Assembly (NCBI RefSeq): GCF_023273875.1
Contig: NZ_CP096882.1
Coordinates: forward strand, 2,728,001-2,792,000
From: Pseudarthrobacter sp. SSS035
Lineage (GTDB): Bacteria > Actinomycetota > Actinomycetes > Actinomycetales > Micrococcaceae
Direction: 5' to 3'
DNA length: 64,000 bases
Shown here: one piece after another, positions 40,832 through 51,542 of the stretch
Layout: each line of letters starts with the position of its first letter
Numbering within the stretch: position 1 is the stretch's first letter
Made by a program: the position numbers and the translations under genes
Notes under the pieces: model-generated
Told to the model about the DNA's origin: nothing
The model's input: only the letters and a program-made list of their open reading frames with translations
Database searches by the model: none

Positions 40832-42031
40832 ATGACGTTTTCAATCGGCGTAGTAGGAGTCGGCCAGTTCGGCGGCCAGTTCGCGCACCTCTTCAATCTC
40901 CACCCCGGCGTCAGCGCCGTTTACGTAGTGGATGAGCTTCCGGAACGGGCGGCCGAGGCCGTGGACCGGTACCACCTGGCGGGGTCGAAGGCGAGCTTCG
41001 AAGACCTCCTTGCCTCCGACGTCGACGCCGTGGCCATCTTCACCCAACGCTGGACGCACGGTCCGCTGGTGGAGCAGGCGCTCCGCGCCGGCAAGCACGT
41101 CTACTCAGCCGTCCCCATGGCCATTTCCGAGGAGGAAATCGACCGGATTATCGGCGCTGTTCGCGAAACCGGCCTTGTCTACATGATGGGGGAGACCAGC
41201 TACTACAACCCGGCCACCGTCTATGCACGCAAGCAGCATGCGGCCGGCAGCTTCGGGCGGATCTTCTACAGCGAAGGGGACTACGTCCACGACATGGACC
41301 TGGGCTTCTACGATGCCTACCAGTACAGCGGCGGTGACCGCTGGAAGGAAACCGCCAGCTACCCGCCGATGCTGTACCCGACGCACGCGGTGGGCGGAGT
41401 CCTCGGTGCCGTCCCGGCCCATGCCGTCAGCGTCAGCTGCGTCGGAGTCAAGGATGACCGCAATGACGGCGTCTTCGACAAGGAGGTCAGTATGTTCGGC
41501 AACGACTTCTCCAACGCCACCGCACTTTTTGAACTCAACGACGGCGGCGTCATGCGCACCAACGAGATGCGCCGCGTGGGCTACCCCTCACACATCAGGG
41601 AGTCCCGGTTCCGGTTTTTCGGGACGGAGGCCAGCTTTGAACAGCTCGCAAACGTCTCGGTCTGGCAGGACAAGGAAGACGTCCATGACATTTCCGAGCA
41701 GCTGGAATCACGGCCCAGCATGTCCCTGGATGACCCGTCGCTGGCCAACGTTGCGCCGGAACTGAGGGATGCCTTCGTCTCTGGACTCTCGCCGGTCCAT
41801 GACGCTGACCGGCTCCCGGAGGAGTTCCGCGGTGCACCGAACGGCCACGAGGGAAGCCACCACTTCTTGGTGGATGACTTCGTGACAGCGGTCAACACCG
41901 GCACCCTGCCGCCGGTCAACGCATGGGTTGCCTCGCGGTTCACGCTGCCCGGTATTGTGGCGCACCAGTCCGCCCTCCGCGGCGGCGAGCGGTTGCCCAT
42001 CCGTGATTTCGGCGACGCTCCGGGGATCTGA
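40832..42031 (+). CDS. Gfo/Idh/MocA family oxidoreductase
   Basis: A 399-residue NAD(P)-dependent sugar oxidoreductase. Its N-terminal Rossmann domain has GVVGVGQFGGQF at residues 5-16, followed by the family's C-terminal alpha/beta catalytic fold with GKHVYSAVPM in place of the usual EKP motif. It probably oxidises or epimerises a sugar or its derivative, possibly a hexose released by the alpha-galactosidase. It is divergent from the transporter operon, and the LacI gene starts 8 bp downstream of it. Confidence 0.88.
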   Translation: MTFSIGVVGVGQFGGQFAHLFNLHPGVSAVYVVDELPERAAEAVDRYHLAGSKASFEDLLASDVDAVAIFTQRWTHGPLVEQALRAGKHVYSAVPMAISEEEIDRIIGAVRETGLVYMMGETSYYNPATVYARKQHAAGSFGRIFYSEGDYVHDMDLGFYDAYQYSGGDRWKETASYPPMLYPTHAVGGVLGAVPAHAVSVSCVGVKDDRNDGVFDKEVSMFGNDFSNATALFELNDGGVMRTNEMRRVGYPSHIRESRFRFFGTEASFEQLANVSVWQDKEDVHDISEQLESRPSMSLDDPSLANVAPELRDAFVSGLSPVHDADRLPEEFRGAPNGHEGSHHFLVDDFVTAVNTGTLPPVNAWVASRFTLPGIVAHQSALRGGERLPIRDFGDAPGI

Positions 42032-42039
42032 TAGCTAGC

Positions 42040-43068
42040 ATGTACTCCATGACGACTCCCGTAGTGCAGGCCCCGCGCGGCCCGGTGACCCGCAAGGACG
42101 TTGCCCGGTACGCTGGCGTCAGCACCGCCGTCGTCAGCTATGTGGTCAACGGCGGGCCCAAGAAAGTGGCTCCCGCCACCGAAGCGAAGGTCCAGGACGC
42201 CATTCGCGTCCTGGGCTATCGCCCCAACGCGGCGGCGAGGGCCCTCAAGCTCGGATCCAGCGAGACGCTGGGGCTCATCGTGCCGGACAACTCGAACCCG
42301 TTCTTCTCGCTCCTGGCGCACGCAGTGGAGGACGCCGCCGCCGAGCGGGGCTACGCGCTGTTGCTGACCAACTCGGACGGCAACCTCGCCAAGGAACGCC
42401 GGAACGTCAGGAACCTGGCGGCGCGGCAGGTGGACGGTGTGCTGCTTGCCAGCGTCCTGTTCCAGCCGGACCTTGAAGACCTGGAGAGGGCCGACATCCC
42501 CTGGGTCCTGCTCAACAATGACAGCGAGGCGCCGCACATCAGCAGCATCGGTGTGGACCTAGCGACCGGGGCGCAGATTGCCGTGGAACATCTTCTGGGA
42601 CATGGGCACACCAACATCGGCCTGGCCATGGGCACCAACGTGGGCAACGAGATCGATGGCCGCGAACTCGGCTGGCTGAAGGCACTGAAGGAGGCCGGTC
42701 TCCCGGAGGGGCCCATCGCGCGCAGTGACTTCACCCGTGAGGGCGGTTACGAAGCGGGAAAGCGGCTGCTGGCCTCCGCCAACCGGCCAACGGCCATCTT
42801 TTCGAGCTCAGACATGCAGGCAGTGGGCATTCTGCGCGCCCTCCATGAAGCGGGAGTCGCGGTGCCGGGAGACATTGCGCTGACCTCCTTCGACGGCTCG
42901 GCCGAAGCGGAGTACACGTGGCCGGGGCTGACCACCGTGGAACAGCCGGTCCGGGAAATGGCCGTGGCCGCCGTCGACGGCATCCTCGGCGCCCGGCGCA
43001 AGGCGGCACCGCAGCACCGGGTGTTTCCCACAACGCTGCGCATCCGCCAGTCCTGCGGCTGCCCCTGA
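42040..43068 (+). CDS. LacI family transcriptional regulator
   Basis: A 342-residue LacI/GalR repressor. Its N-terminal headpiece (TRKDVARYAGVSTAVVSYVV, hinge helix near RPNAAARALKLG) is followed by a periplasmic-binding-protein-like effector domain. The sites ATCTAC-ACGA-GTAGAT in the divergent region are likely its operators. A second in-frame ATG at 42049 is an alternative start. It lies in the galactoside cluster and presumably responds to an alpha-galactoside or its product. Confidence 0.92.
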   Translation: MYSMTTPVVQAPRGPVTRKDVARYAGVSTAVVSYVVNGGPKKVAPATEAKVQDAIRVLGYRPNAAARALKLGSSETLGLIVPDNSNPFFSLLAHAVEDAAAERGYALLLTNSDGNLAKERRNVRNLAARQVDGVLLASVLFQPDLEDLERADIPWVLLNNDSEAPHISSIGVDLATGAQIAVEHLLGHGHTNIGLAMGTNVGNEIDGRELGWLKALKEAGLPEGPIARSDFTREGGYEAGKRLLASANRPTAIFSSSDMQAVGILRALHEAGVAVPGDIALTSFDGSAEAEYTWPGLTTVEQPVREMAVAAVDGILGARRKAAPQHRVFPTTLRIRQSCGCP

Positions 43069-43084
43069 AGCAGCTGTTGGTTCG

Positions 43085-43870
43085 CTAGCCCGCGATCCGG
43101 ATCTTGCCCACGCGTTCGCCGAGGATGCGCTGGGCTTCGGGACCCAGCCCCGCGTCGCTGATGACTTCATCGGCCGCGTCCAACGGGGCGATGGTGCTGA
43201 TGCCCAGGAGGCCCCACTTGGTGTGGTCGGCGAGGACCACGGTTTTCCGGGCGGCCGCGACGAACGCCCGGTCCGTCTCGGCCTCCAACAGGTTGGGGGT
43301 GGTGAAGCCGGCGTCGGCGTCCATGCCGTGCACGCCCAGGAACAGCACGTCCAGGTGCAGCTGCTTGAGTGCCGCCGTCGCGATGGGTCCCACCAAAGCG
43401 TCCGACGGCGTACGCTCGCCGCCGATCAGGATCACGGTGGACGCGAAGCGGGCCGAGCCGCCGGACGCGGCGTGGTGGAAGAGGTCCGCGATGCGCACGG
43501 AGTTGGTGACCACCGTGATCCGCGGGCCGTTGACCAGTTCCTTGGCAAGGGCCCAGGTGGTGGTCCCGGCGCTGAGTCCAACGGCCATGCCCTCCTGCAC
43601 CAGGCCGGCGGCCTCCAGCGCAATGGCCCGCTTCTCCGCGGTCAGCTGGGTGGACTTGAGCTCGAAGCCGGGCTCATGCGTGCTGACATCCCCCGGGAGC
43701 TTGGCGCCGCCATGGATGCGCTCCAGCCGGCCGCCGTCCTCCAGCAGTTCGATGTCCCGGCGCACCGTCATCAGCGAAACACCAAGCTGCTGCGCCAAGT
43801 CGGACACGCGAACAACCCGCTCACGCTGGACAGCATCCACAATCGCCTGATGTCGTGCAGCGGGGAGCAT
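43085..43870 (-). CDS. DeoR/GlpR family transcriptional regulator
   Basis: A 261-residue DeoR-family repressor. The N-terminal winged HTH has RHQAIVDAVQRE, VRVSDLAQQLGVSLMTVRRDIELL and GGRLERIHGGA; the C-terminal sensor domain (about 75-255) resembles ribose-5-phosphate isomerase-like folds that bind sugar phosphates. It converges with the LacI gene at its 3' end. It may tune galactose or other sugar metabolism, but its targets are unknown. Confidence 0.9.
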   Translation of the reverse strand: MLPAARHQAIVDAVQRERVVRVSDLAQQLGVSLMTVRRDIELLEDGGRLERIHGGAKLPGDVSTHEPGFELKSTQLTAEKRAIALEAAGLVQEGMAVGLSAGTTTWALAKELVNGPRITVVTNSVRIADLFHHAASGGSARFASTVILIGGERTPSDALVGPIATAALKQLHLDVLFLGVHGMDADAGFTTPNLLEAETDRAFVAAARKTVVLADHTKWGLLGISTIAPLDAADEVISDAGLGPEAQRILGERVGKIRIAG

Positions 43871-43920
43871 CTAAAAGCCATCCTTAAAGCCGGGGGACAG
43901 AACTGCACCAAGCATACGGC

Positions 43921-43954
43921 GACGGCGCCGCCCACGAGGGTGAGCGGCGCCGTC
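43921..43954. terminator. GC-rich hairpin downstream of acs
   Basis: GACGGCGCCGC (43921-43931) and GCGGCGCCGTC (43944-43954) are perfect 11-bp complements with a 12-nt loop. The hairpin lies in the 179-bp gap after the acs stop, in the direction of acs transcription. There is no U-tract, so Rho-independent action is uncertain. Nothing else is seen in this gap. Confidence 0.5.
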
Positions 43955-44049
43955 GGCGAGGGGCGGGAGTTATCCGGAAGCGTGCGTCAGAGCGAGGTAC
44001 GAGCAGCACGCGGAGGATGACTGCCGCTCCTCACCGACCCACGAAGCAC

Positions 44050-46071
<2,022 letters not shown>

Positions 46072-46086
46072 GGTGAACCTCATCAT

Positions 46087-46477
46087 TCATCGGTCTTTTG
46101 AGCGGCTGCCGTTGCCGGCCGTCCTCCGCCGCTTTGCGCGGCATCAGGCAGCGGCCGATCACGGACATTCCGCAAAGAGCTGTTCCGGAATCAAGCCTAA
46201 TACGCGCCGGGGCCGCGACGTGTTCGCTGTCACAAAGGCCCCCGCGAACGGCATTTATTTAGCGGTGAATGGTTAAAGGAGCCTGCCCGCTGGCGTCCCG
46301 CCGCTGCGGATCAGCTAGTGATCGGCCATGCGGTTGACTAGGCTGAGATTGAATTGTGACTTTCTATGGAGCTGTCGGATCCGGTGTATCACTGCCGGGC
46401 CTGGCCGTTTCCGCCGTTTCGGACGGCACAGTTTTGGGACGGAACCGTCCCGGTGCCGCCACGCTAAGGAGTACAGA
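46087..46477. other. Divergent intergenic region acs / membrane protein
   Basis: No gene is evident in these 391 bp, which must hold the promoters of two divergent genes. CGTGTTCGCTGTCACA at 46219-46234 has one exact half (TCACA) and one partial half (CGTGT) of the Crp/GlxR site TGTGA-N6-TCACA, about 150 bp from the acs start. AAGGAG sits 7 bp before ATG 46478. Cyclic-AMP control of acs would be usual, but the site is only a candidate. Confidence 0.45.
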
Positions 46478-47785
46478 ATGAACCAGCAAAGCTTCGGCCA
46501 GAAATTTGGCCGCGCACCCGAGGCAGGGCCTGGCACCACACCGGGAGGCGGCTCAGCAAAGGGCATGCAGAAGCCGGCCGGCGCGAAGCCGGGCACCACC
46601 AACCAGGCCGTGCTGGGTCCGTTCACCCTGCGGGACCTGACAGTTTTCGCCGCCACCCTCATCCTGCTGGTCGCCTCGCTGCTGCCCATCTTCTTCGGCC
46701 GGTTTAACCTCTGGAACGCGGGCAGCCTGTTCTTCCTGGGCCTCGGCATTGTGTTGCCCATGATTGTCACGGCACTCTTTGCTGCCCGGCGGCTCGCTCC
46801 CGCCACGAAGGTCCGCATCGGCTCGCTGTCCATCGACCAGTTCGCGTCCGTGGTGGCTTCCTTTGCACTGGCGTTCTTCTTCGTTTCCACGGCCGCGGGC
46901 TATGTGCCCAGCCTGTTGGTGGGCCTGATAGGTTCCGTCGTGCTGTTCGCGGGGACCGTGCTGAGCCGGTTCATCCCGTACTTCGCCGGCGACTTCCTGG
47001 GGCGCGACGAAACCCCGGCCCACGTGATGGCGCGCGACTCGGCTATCCCGCTGCCCAAGCCGCACACGCCCAAGGAACCCAAGCCTGCGGCCGTGCCCGT
47101 TCCGGAGGCTGCCGCGCCTACCGCCACACCTGCAGCGGCAACCTCTGCGCGTGCCGCCGCCGCCGCTTCGGCCGGGGCCTTTTCCGCCGCCGCGCCCACC
47201 TCCTCTCCGGCTGCGTCAGCGGCCGTCTCTTCCGCCCCGGAGGTCAACGAGTGGACAGCTGCCGGCGACCCGAGCCCCGCAACCCAGGCGGCCGACGTCG
47301 TGCCTTCCCCTTCAGCGACGGGCACTTCTACGGCGCCCGCCGTTACGGAGACTTCTGCGGGTGACATCCCGACGGCGGCTGCGGCTGCCCCTGCGCCGAC
47401 CGCTACGGCGTCCGCCGCCGCTGCCCCTGAAGCAGCAACCCACGACGCCGGCACAGGCGTCGCTGCCTCGGCTCGCCAGTCTGCCGCGGAACCTGCAGCG
47501 ACGGCCGTGCATCAGCAGGTGCGCCGCGTGGAGCCCATCGGCGCCACCGTGGATCCGGCATCCAGGCCGGAAGAATCGTACGAAGAGCCGGCGCATGAGG
47601 CGTTCTGGTTTGCCGTGGCACAGCACCGGACCGCGGTGGACCCCCAGACCGGCGCCCCCGCCTTTGTGATTGAACCGGGCGGCTGGGTGCTGGCCCTGGA
47701 AGACCGGGGCCACGAATTCCTGGTCCAGCACACCGACGGACGAGTGGGCGTGCTGCGCGACCTCAGCAACATCGAGCGCGGCTAG
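46478..47785 (+). CDS. Multi-pass membrane protein with Ala/Pro-rich cytoplasmic tail
   Basis: A 435-residue protein: hydrophilic N-terminus (about 45 residues), four hydrophobic segments (about 50-175: AATLILLVASLLPIFFG, SLFFLGLGIVLPMIVTALF and two more), then about 130 residues of Ala/Thr/Pro/Ser-rich low complexity and a compact C-terminal domain from about 345 (EEPAHEAFWFAVAQHRTAVD, GWVLALEDRGHEFLVQHTDG). No family is recognised with confidence. AAGGAG 7 bp upstream supports ATG 46478. Its stop is 7 bp before nth. Confidence 0.7.
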   Translation: MNQQSFGQKFGRAPEAGPGTTPGGGSAKGMQKPAGAKPGTTNQAVLGPFTLRDLTVFAATLILLVASLLPIFFGRFNLWNAGSLFFLGLGIVLPMIVTALFAARRLAPATKVRIGSLSIDQFASVVASFALAFFFVSTAAGYVPSLLVGLIGSVVLFAGTVLSRFIPYFAGDFLGRDETPAHVMARDSAIPLPKPHTPKEPKPAAVPVPEAAAPTATPAAATSARAAAAASAGAFSAAAPTSSPAASAAVSSAPEVNEWTAAGDPSPATQAADVVPSPSATGTSTAPAVTETSAGDIPTAAAAAPAPTATASAAAAPEAATHDAGTGVAASARQSAAEPAATAVHQQVRRVEPIGATVDPASRPEESYEEPAHEAFWFAVAQHRTAVDPQTGAPAFVIEPGGWVLALEDRGHEFLVQHTDGRVGVLRDLSNIERG

Positions 47786-47792
47786 CCGGCCC

Positions 47793-48617
47793 GTGGCCAC
47801 GTCCCGTGGACCCGGATCCGGCCCGGCCCCAACAGTCCCGGAGTCTTTGCTGGCGTTGAAGCGCCGGGCGCGGCGGATCAACAAGGCCCTGGCGGAGAAG
47901 TATCCCTATGCCCACGCGGAGCTGGATTTTCGGAACCCGTTCGAGCTGGTCGTGGCCACCGTCCTGTCGGCCCAGACCACCGATGTGCTGGTCAACCAGG
48001 TCACCAAGATCCTGTTCGCGCGGTACCCGGACGCCCGGGCCATGTCAGAGGCCGATCCCGCCGAGCTGGAAGCGATCCTGCAGCCCACCGGCTTTTTCCG
48101 GGCCAAAACGAAGAGCGTGCTGGCCCTGAGCACCCGGTTGGTTGACGAGTACGACGGCGTGGTCCCCGGCCGTCTGGAAGACCTGGTGACGCTGCCGGGA
48201 GTGGGGCGTAAGACTGCCAACGTGGTGCTCGGCAATGCCTTCGGCGTCCCCGGGATCACTGTGGATACCCACTTCGGCCGGCTCGCACGGCGCTTCGGCT
48301 GGACCACGTCCGAGGACCCGGTACAGGTCGAATTCGACGTCGCTGAACTGTTTGAGCCCAAGGACTGGACCATGCTCTCGCACCGTGTGGTGTTCCACGG
48401 GCGGCGGGTGTGCCACTCACGGAAGCCAGCCTGCGGCGCGTGTCCGGTGGCGAACTGGTGCCCCAGCTACGGGTTGGGCGAGACCGATCCCGTCAAAGCC
48501 GCCAAGCTCCTTAAATACGAGCTGGCGCCCGGGAGCGAGAGCCTCCTGGAACGGTTGCTGGCCGAGACGCACCGCGCCGCTGAAATCCGGATGGAATCGC
48601 AGAGGCGGCTCCCGTGA
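47793..48617 (+). CDS. nth: Endonuclease III
   Basis: A 274-residue base-excision repair glycosylase/AP lyase that removes oxidised pyrimidines. The helix-hairpin-helix LPGVGRKTANVVLGNAFG carries the catalytic Lys in VGRKTAN, and VDTHFGRLARR carries the catalytic Asp. Cysteines spaced C-x6-C-x2-C-x5-C in CHSRKPACGACPVANWC ligate a 4Fe-4S cluster. The GTG start is 7 bp after the preceding membrane protein gene; the CoA pyrophosphatase overlaps its 3' end by 4 bp. Confidence 0.96.
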   Translation: MATSRGPGSGPAPTVPESLLALKRRARRINKALAEKYPYAHAELDFRNPFELVVATVLSAQTTDVLVNQVTKILFARYPDARAMSEADPAELEAILQPTGFFRAKTKSVLALSTRLVDEYDGVVPGRLEDLVTLPGVGRKTANVVLGNAFGVPGITVDTHFGRLARRFGWTTSEDPVQVEFDVAELFEPKDWTMLSHRVVFHGRRVCHSRKPACGACPVANWCPSYGLGETDPVKAAKLLKYELAPGSESLLERLLAETHRAAEIRMESQRRLP

Positions 48618-49291
48618 GCGCACGCCAGGACCTGATCGACCTGGTGCGCAGATCGGACAGCGGCGACGTCACCGCGCCGAACACTGCCTGGGCGGCACTG
48701 ACCGTGGACGAAACCATAGCCCGCAAGGCGGCAGTCCTGATGCTTTTCGGTGTGCTGGACGACGTTCCAGCGGCCTCCGGCAAACCCCTGGCCGCGGCGG
48801 ATCTTGATGTCCTGCTGCTGGAACGCGCGCACACCCTGGATTCCCACCCCGGCCAGGTCGCCTTTCCCGGCGGTTCCATCGACGAGGACGAAACCCCGGT
48901 TGCCGCAGCCCTTCGGGAAGCCGAGGAGGAGACCGGACTGGCCTCCGCCGGTGTGGAGGTCCTGGGCGTGCTGCAGGAGCTTGGGCTGGCGCGCAGCAAC
49001 TTCCTGGTGACGCCGGTGCTCGGATGGTGGGCGTCGCCGTCGCCGGTGCACGTGGTGGACTACGCCGAATCCGCCCAGGTTTTCCGGATCCCCGTCCGCG
49101 ACCTGCTGGACCCGGCCAACCGTGTGACAGCCACGGTCAGCCGCGATGGCAGGACCTTCAGCAGCCCCGCCTTCACCGTCAGCGGCGTGCTGGTCTGGGG
49201 CTTCACCGGGATCATTCTGGATGGACTCTTTGAGCAGCTGGGCTGGGCCGTGCCGTGGGACCGGACCCGGCTCCACGAGGTGGTCTTTTAG
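48614..49291 (+). CDS. CoA pyrophosphatase (NUDIX)
   Basis: A 225-residue NUDIX enzyme. The complete Nudix box GSIDEDETPVAAALREAEEE plus TGL matches GX5EX7REUxEExGU, and the preceding HPGQVAFPGG with the upstream LLLERAHTLDSHPGQ is the coenzyme A diphosphatase pattern. It hydrolyses CoA or related dinucleotide-like pyrophosphates. GTG overlaps the nth stop by 4 bp (GTGA). The nth-nudix pair recurs in other actinobacteria (Rv3674c and Rv3672c). Confidence 0.9.
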   Translation: MSARQDLIDLVRRSDSGDVTAPNTAWAALTVDETIARKAAVLMLFGVLDDVPAASGKPLAAADLDVLLLERAHTLDSHPGQVAFPGGSIDEDETPVAAALREAEEETGLASAGVEVLGVLQELGLARSNFLVTPVLGWWASPSPVHVVDYAESAQVFRIPVRDLLDPANRVTATVSRDGRTFSSPAFTVSGVLVWGFTGIILDGLFEQLGWAVPWDRTRLHEVVF

Positions 49292-49320
49292 CCTCGGTGC
49301 GGTCCGTAGGGTGCGTGTGG

Positions 49321-49344
49321 CCCGGCGGGACTGAACCCGCCGGG
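49321..49344 (+). terminator. Hairpin terminator after the nth-NUDIX operon
   Basis: CCCGGCGGG and CCCGCCGGG are perfect 9-bp complements around a 6-nt loop ACTGAA, 29 bp after the CoA pyrophosphatase stop. No U-tract follows, so its strength is uncertain. Just beyond, CCGGCTTAGCT occurs twice 19 bp apart (49362-49372 and 49381-49391); the second overlaps the end of the YegP-like gene. Confidence 0.6.
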
Positions 49345-49385
49345 TGTGCACCATGTGTGCGCCGGCTTAGCTCGCGCACACCGGC

Positions 49386-49583
49386 TTAGCTGGCGATCGG
49401 CTGCTGTCTAAGATCAACAACAATGCCGGTGGCCGCGTTTTCACGCAGGGCATTGATGCCGTCCTTCAAAGCACCGAGATGCTTGAAGTCGGGCGAAACT
49501 GCCACGATATTCCCGTTTGAGTCGGTGAGCCTCAGCCGATAGCACTCGTCACTTACGCGATGTATTTCAAACCTGCCCGCCAT
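49386..49583 (-). CDS. YegP/DUF1508-like small protein (paralogue)
   Basis: A 65-residue protein, MAGRFEIHRVSDECYRLRLT..., which aligns with the first 65 residues of the protein at 13372-13665 (MAGHFELVDAPDGGYRLRML...). The frame is open upstream, but MAG..F at 49583 matches the paralogue and AGGGGAGG lies about 8 bp before it. The function of YegP-like proteins is not well defined. A duplicated 11-bp segment abuts its 3' end. Confidence 0.65.
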   Translation of the reverse strand: MAGRFEIHRVSDECYRLRLTDSNGNIVAVSPDFKHLGALKDGINALRENAATGIVVDLRQQPIAS

Positions 49584-49718
49584 ATGCCGGACCTCCCCTG
49601 ATATGCGTCTTTGCATGAATAGCTGGACCGTCTGCTTCAGTCCTGCACTGATGTAACCATGGTCACAGCGCTTCGACCAGCTACTCACGGGTAGGTTTCT
49701 TCCGGCTAACCGAATTTG

Positions 49719-51431
49719 CTATTTTGCGTTGTCGTAGGAGTCCACTACGGCCACGCTGACCGGAAATTCCACCGGAATGGGCCCGAAGAGCAGTTCCTTC
49801 GCGGCGGCGGCAGCTTCCTCGATGGCCCGGATGCAGGCCTGGACGCCGGCCTCGGGGGCGTGGACCATCACCTCGTCATGCAGGAAGAACACCAGTTCCG
49901 CCTGAACGGAACCGTCGGCACGCAAGGCCCGCAGCCGTCGTCGTAATTCCGCCAGCCAGCACGCCGCCCAGTCAGCGGCGGATCCCTGAACCACAAAGTT
50001 GCGGGTGAAGCGGCCGCGGGAACGGGCAATGGATTCCGCGCGGCGTTGCTCCTCGGCAGTGGCCGACTGCTGGCTCCGGTACCACCCTTCCGACGGGGGC
50101 GGGCTGCTCCGGCCAAGCCGGGTGGTCACGGTGCCGCCGGCCTCGCCGTCGCGCGCCGCCTGCTCCACGAAGCCGACGGCGCGGGGGTAGGTCCGTGCCA
50201 GCTGCGGCATCAGGCGCCCCGATTCGCCCGTGGTGGCGCCATAAATGGCGCCGAGGAGGGCGACCTTCGCTTTCGCGCGATCGCCGCCGAAACCCTGGGC
50301 GGCGATGCCGGCGTACAGGTCCTTGTCGCGCGCTGCTTCCGCCATTTTGGAGTCCTGCGCCAGCGCCACCAGCACACGGGGTTCCAGCTGGGAGGCGTCC
50401 GCGACGATGAGCTTGTGGCCGGGATCCGCATGGACGGCGCCGCGGATCTGCCGCGGGATCTGCAGGGCCCCGCCGCCCCGCGAGGCCCAGCGGCCGGACA
50501 CCACACCGCCCACAACATACTCGGGCCGGAAGCGGCCCTTGGCTACCCATGCGTCCAGCCAGGCCCAGCCGTTGGCCGTGTGCAGGCGGGACAGTTTCTT
50601 GTAGGCGAGGAGCGGTTCGATGGCGGGGTGGCTGGACTCCATCAGCTCCCACTGCCGCGTGCTTTTCACCTCGATGCCGTTGCGGTGCAGGGCGCGCATC
50701 AGTTCCTGCGGCGAGTCCGGGTTCAGTCCGGGCGAGTTGAGCAGCCCCCGCAGTTCGGTGTTCAGGGCCTCCAGCTTCGCGGGGCGGTGACCGGACGGCG
50801 GGCGCGGCCCGAGGTGGCCGGCCAGGATCTGCTCGTGCAGGTCCTCGCGCCAAGGGACGCCGGTGTGCTGCATCTCCGCGGCGATCATTGCGCCGGCGGA
50901 CTCGGCGGCCAGCAGCAGCTGGAGCCGTTTCCGCTTGTTTTCTTCCGGTGCAGCATCGGCCATGGCAGCCTGCTGGGCGGCGTATTCTGCGCGGAGCTCT
51001 GCCAGGCCTTGCCGTGGGGCGCGGTGGCGGACATCGTCAAAGAGGGCGCCCTGATCCGCCGGCGGGGGCGGCGGCTGGAGGGCGCGGGGCGTTTCCTGGG
51101 GATCGTCCAACGATTCCTTGTCGGCGTTTTTCGCGTACTCCGTGTGGGCGGTGAACTGCGAATACACCAGGATATTGCCGCACAAACCGAGGTCATAGCA
51201 GCGCTCCAGTTCCACGCCGGCCGCCAGCAGGGCGGGGTACCAGTCCTGCGTCCGGTTCCAGATCCAGCGGGGCGGCGCCTCGCGGGGCCGGTTCTCCAGC
51301 TGGCGTACGACGCCGGCCAGCTCGCTTGCGCTGATGAGGCGAGGTTCGGGGCGGTCGGGGTGGGGATCGCCCGCCTGGGTGATCTGCTGGAGGGCTGCGC
51401 CGTGGGCGTGGGCGGCGAGCAGCAGATACAT
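49719..51431 (-). CDS. Bifunctional 3'-5' exonuclease/DNA polymerase (family A)
   Basis: A 570-residue Pol I-type polymerase lacking the 5'-nuclease domain. N-terminal about 190 residues hold a degenerate 3'-5' exonuclease-like fold (LERCYDLGLCGNILVYS). The polymerase part has motif A KLIVADASQLEPRVLVALA (usual DYSQIELR drifted), motif B RAKAKVALLGAIYGATTGES and motif C LHDEVMVHAP. It probably acts in repair or translesion synthesis and is common in Micrococcaceae. Start ATG 51431 (GGACC upstream) is preferred to the longer frame. It is divergent from the small HTH gene. Confidence 0.88.
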   Translation of the reverse strand: MYLLLAAHAHGAALQQITQAGDPHPDRPEPRLISASELAGVVRQLENRPREAPPRWIWNRTQDWYPALLAAGVELERCYDLGLCGNILVYSQFTAHTEYAKNADKESLDDPQETPRALQPPPPPADQGALFDDVRHRAPRQGLAELRAEYAAQQAAMADAAPEENKRKRLQLLLAAESAGAMIAAEMQHTGVPWREDLHEQILAGHLGPRPPSGHRPAKLEALNTELRGLLNSPGLNPDSPQELMRALHRNGIEVKSTRQWELMESSHPAIEPLLAYKKLSRLHTANGWAWLDAWVAKGRFRPEYVVGGVVSGRWASRGGGALQIPRQIRGAVHADPGHKLIVADASQLEPRVLVALAQDSKMAEAARDKDLYAGIAAQGFGGDRAKAKVALLGAIYGATTGESGRLMPQLARTYPRAVGFVEQAARDGEAGGTVTTRLGRSSPPPSEGWYRSQQSATAEEQRRAESIARSRGRFTRNFVVQGSAADWAACWLAELRRRLRALRADGSVQAELVFFLHDEVMVHAPEAGVQACIRAIEEAAAAAKELLFGPIPVEFPVSVAVVDSYDNAK

Positions 51432-51500
51432 AGGTCCAATTCTGCCCTGTGGCGGGGACATTCATGCCCCAATCCCATGCCGTCAATATGTGTTGACGCC

Positions 51501-51534
51501 CTTCCATTCGTCAACTAAAGTTGACGAATGGAAG
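51501..51534. promoter_or_regulatory. 34-bp perfect palindrome overlapping the start of a small HTH gene
   Basis: CTTCCATTCGTCAACT and AGTTGACGAATGGAAG are exact complements separated by AA. A further GTTGACG lies just upstream (51492-51498). The palindrome covers the first in-frame ATG (51528) and ends 9 bp before the second (51543). The symmetric GTCAACT/AGTTGAC core is a likely operator, perhaps bound by the adjacent HTH protein itself. As RNA it would form a 16-bp stem with no practical loop, so cruciform or DNA-binding roles are more plausible than a terminator. Confidence 0.8.
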
Positions 51535-51542
51535 TAGGACGG

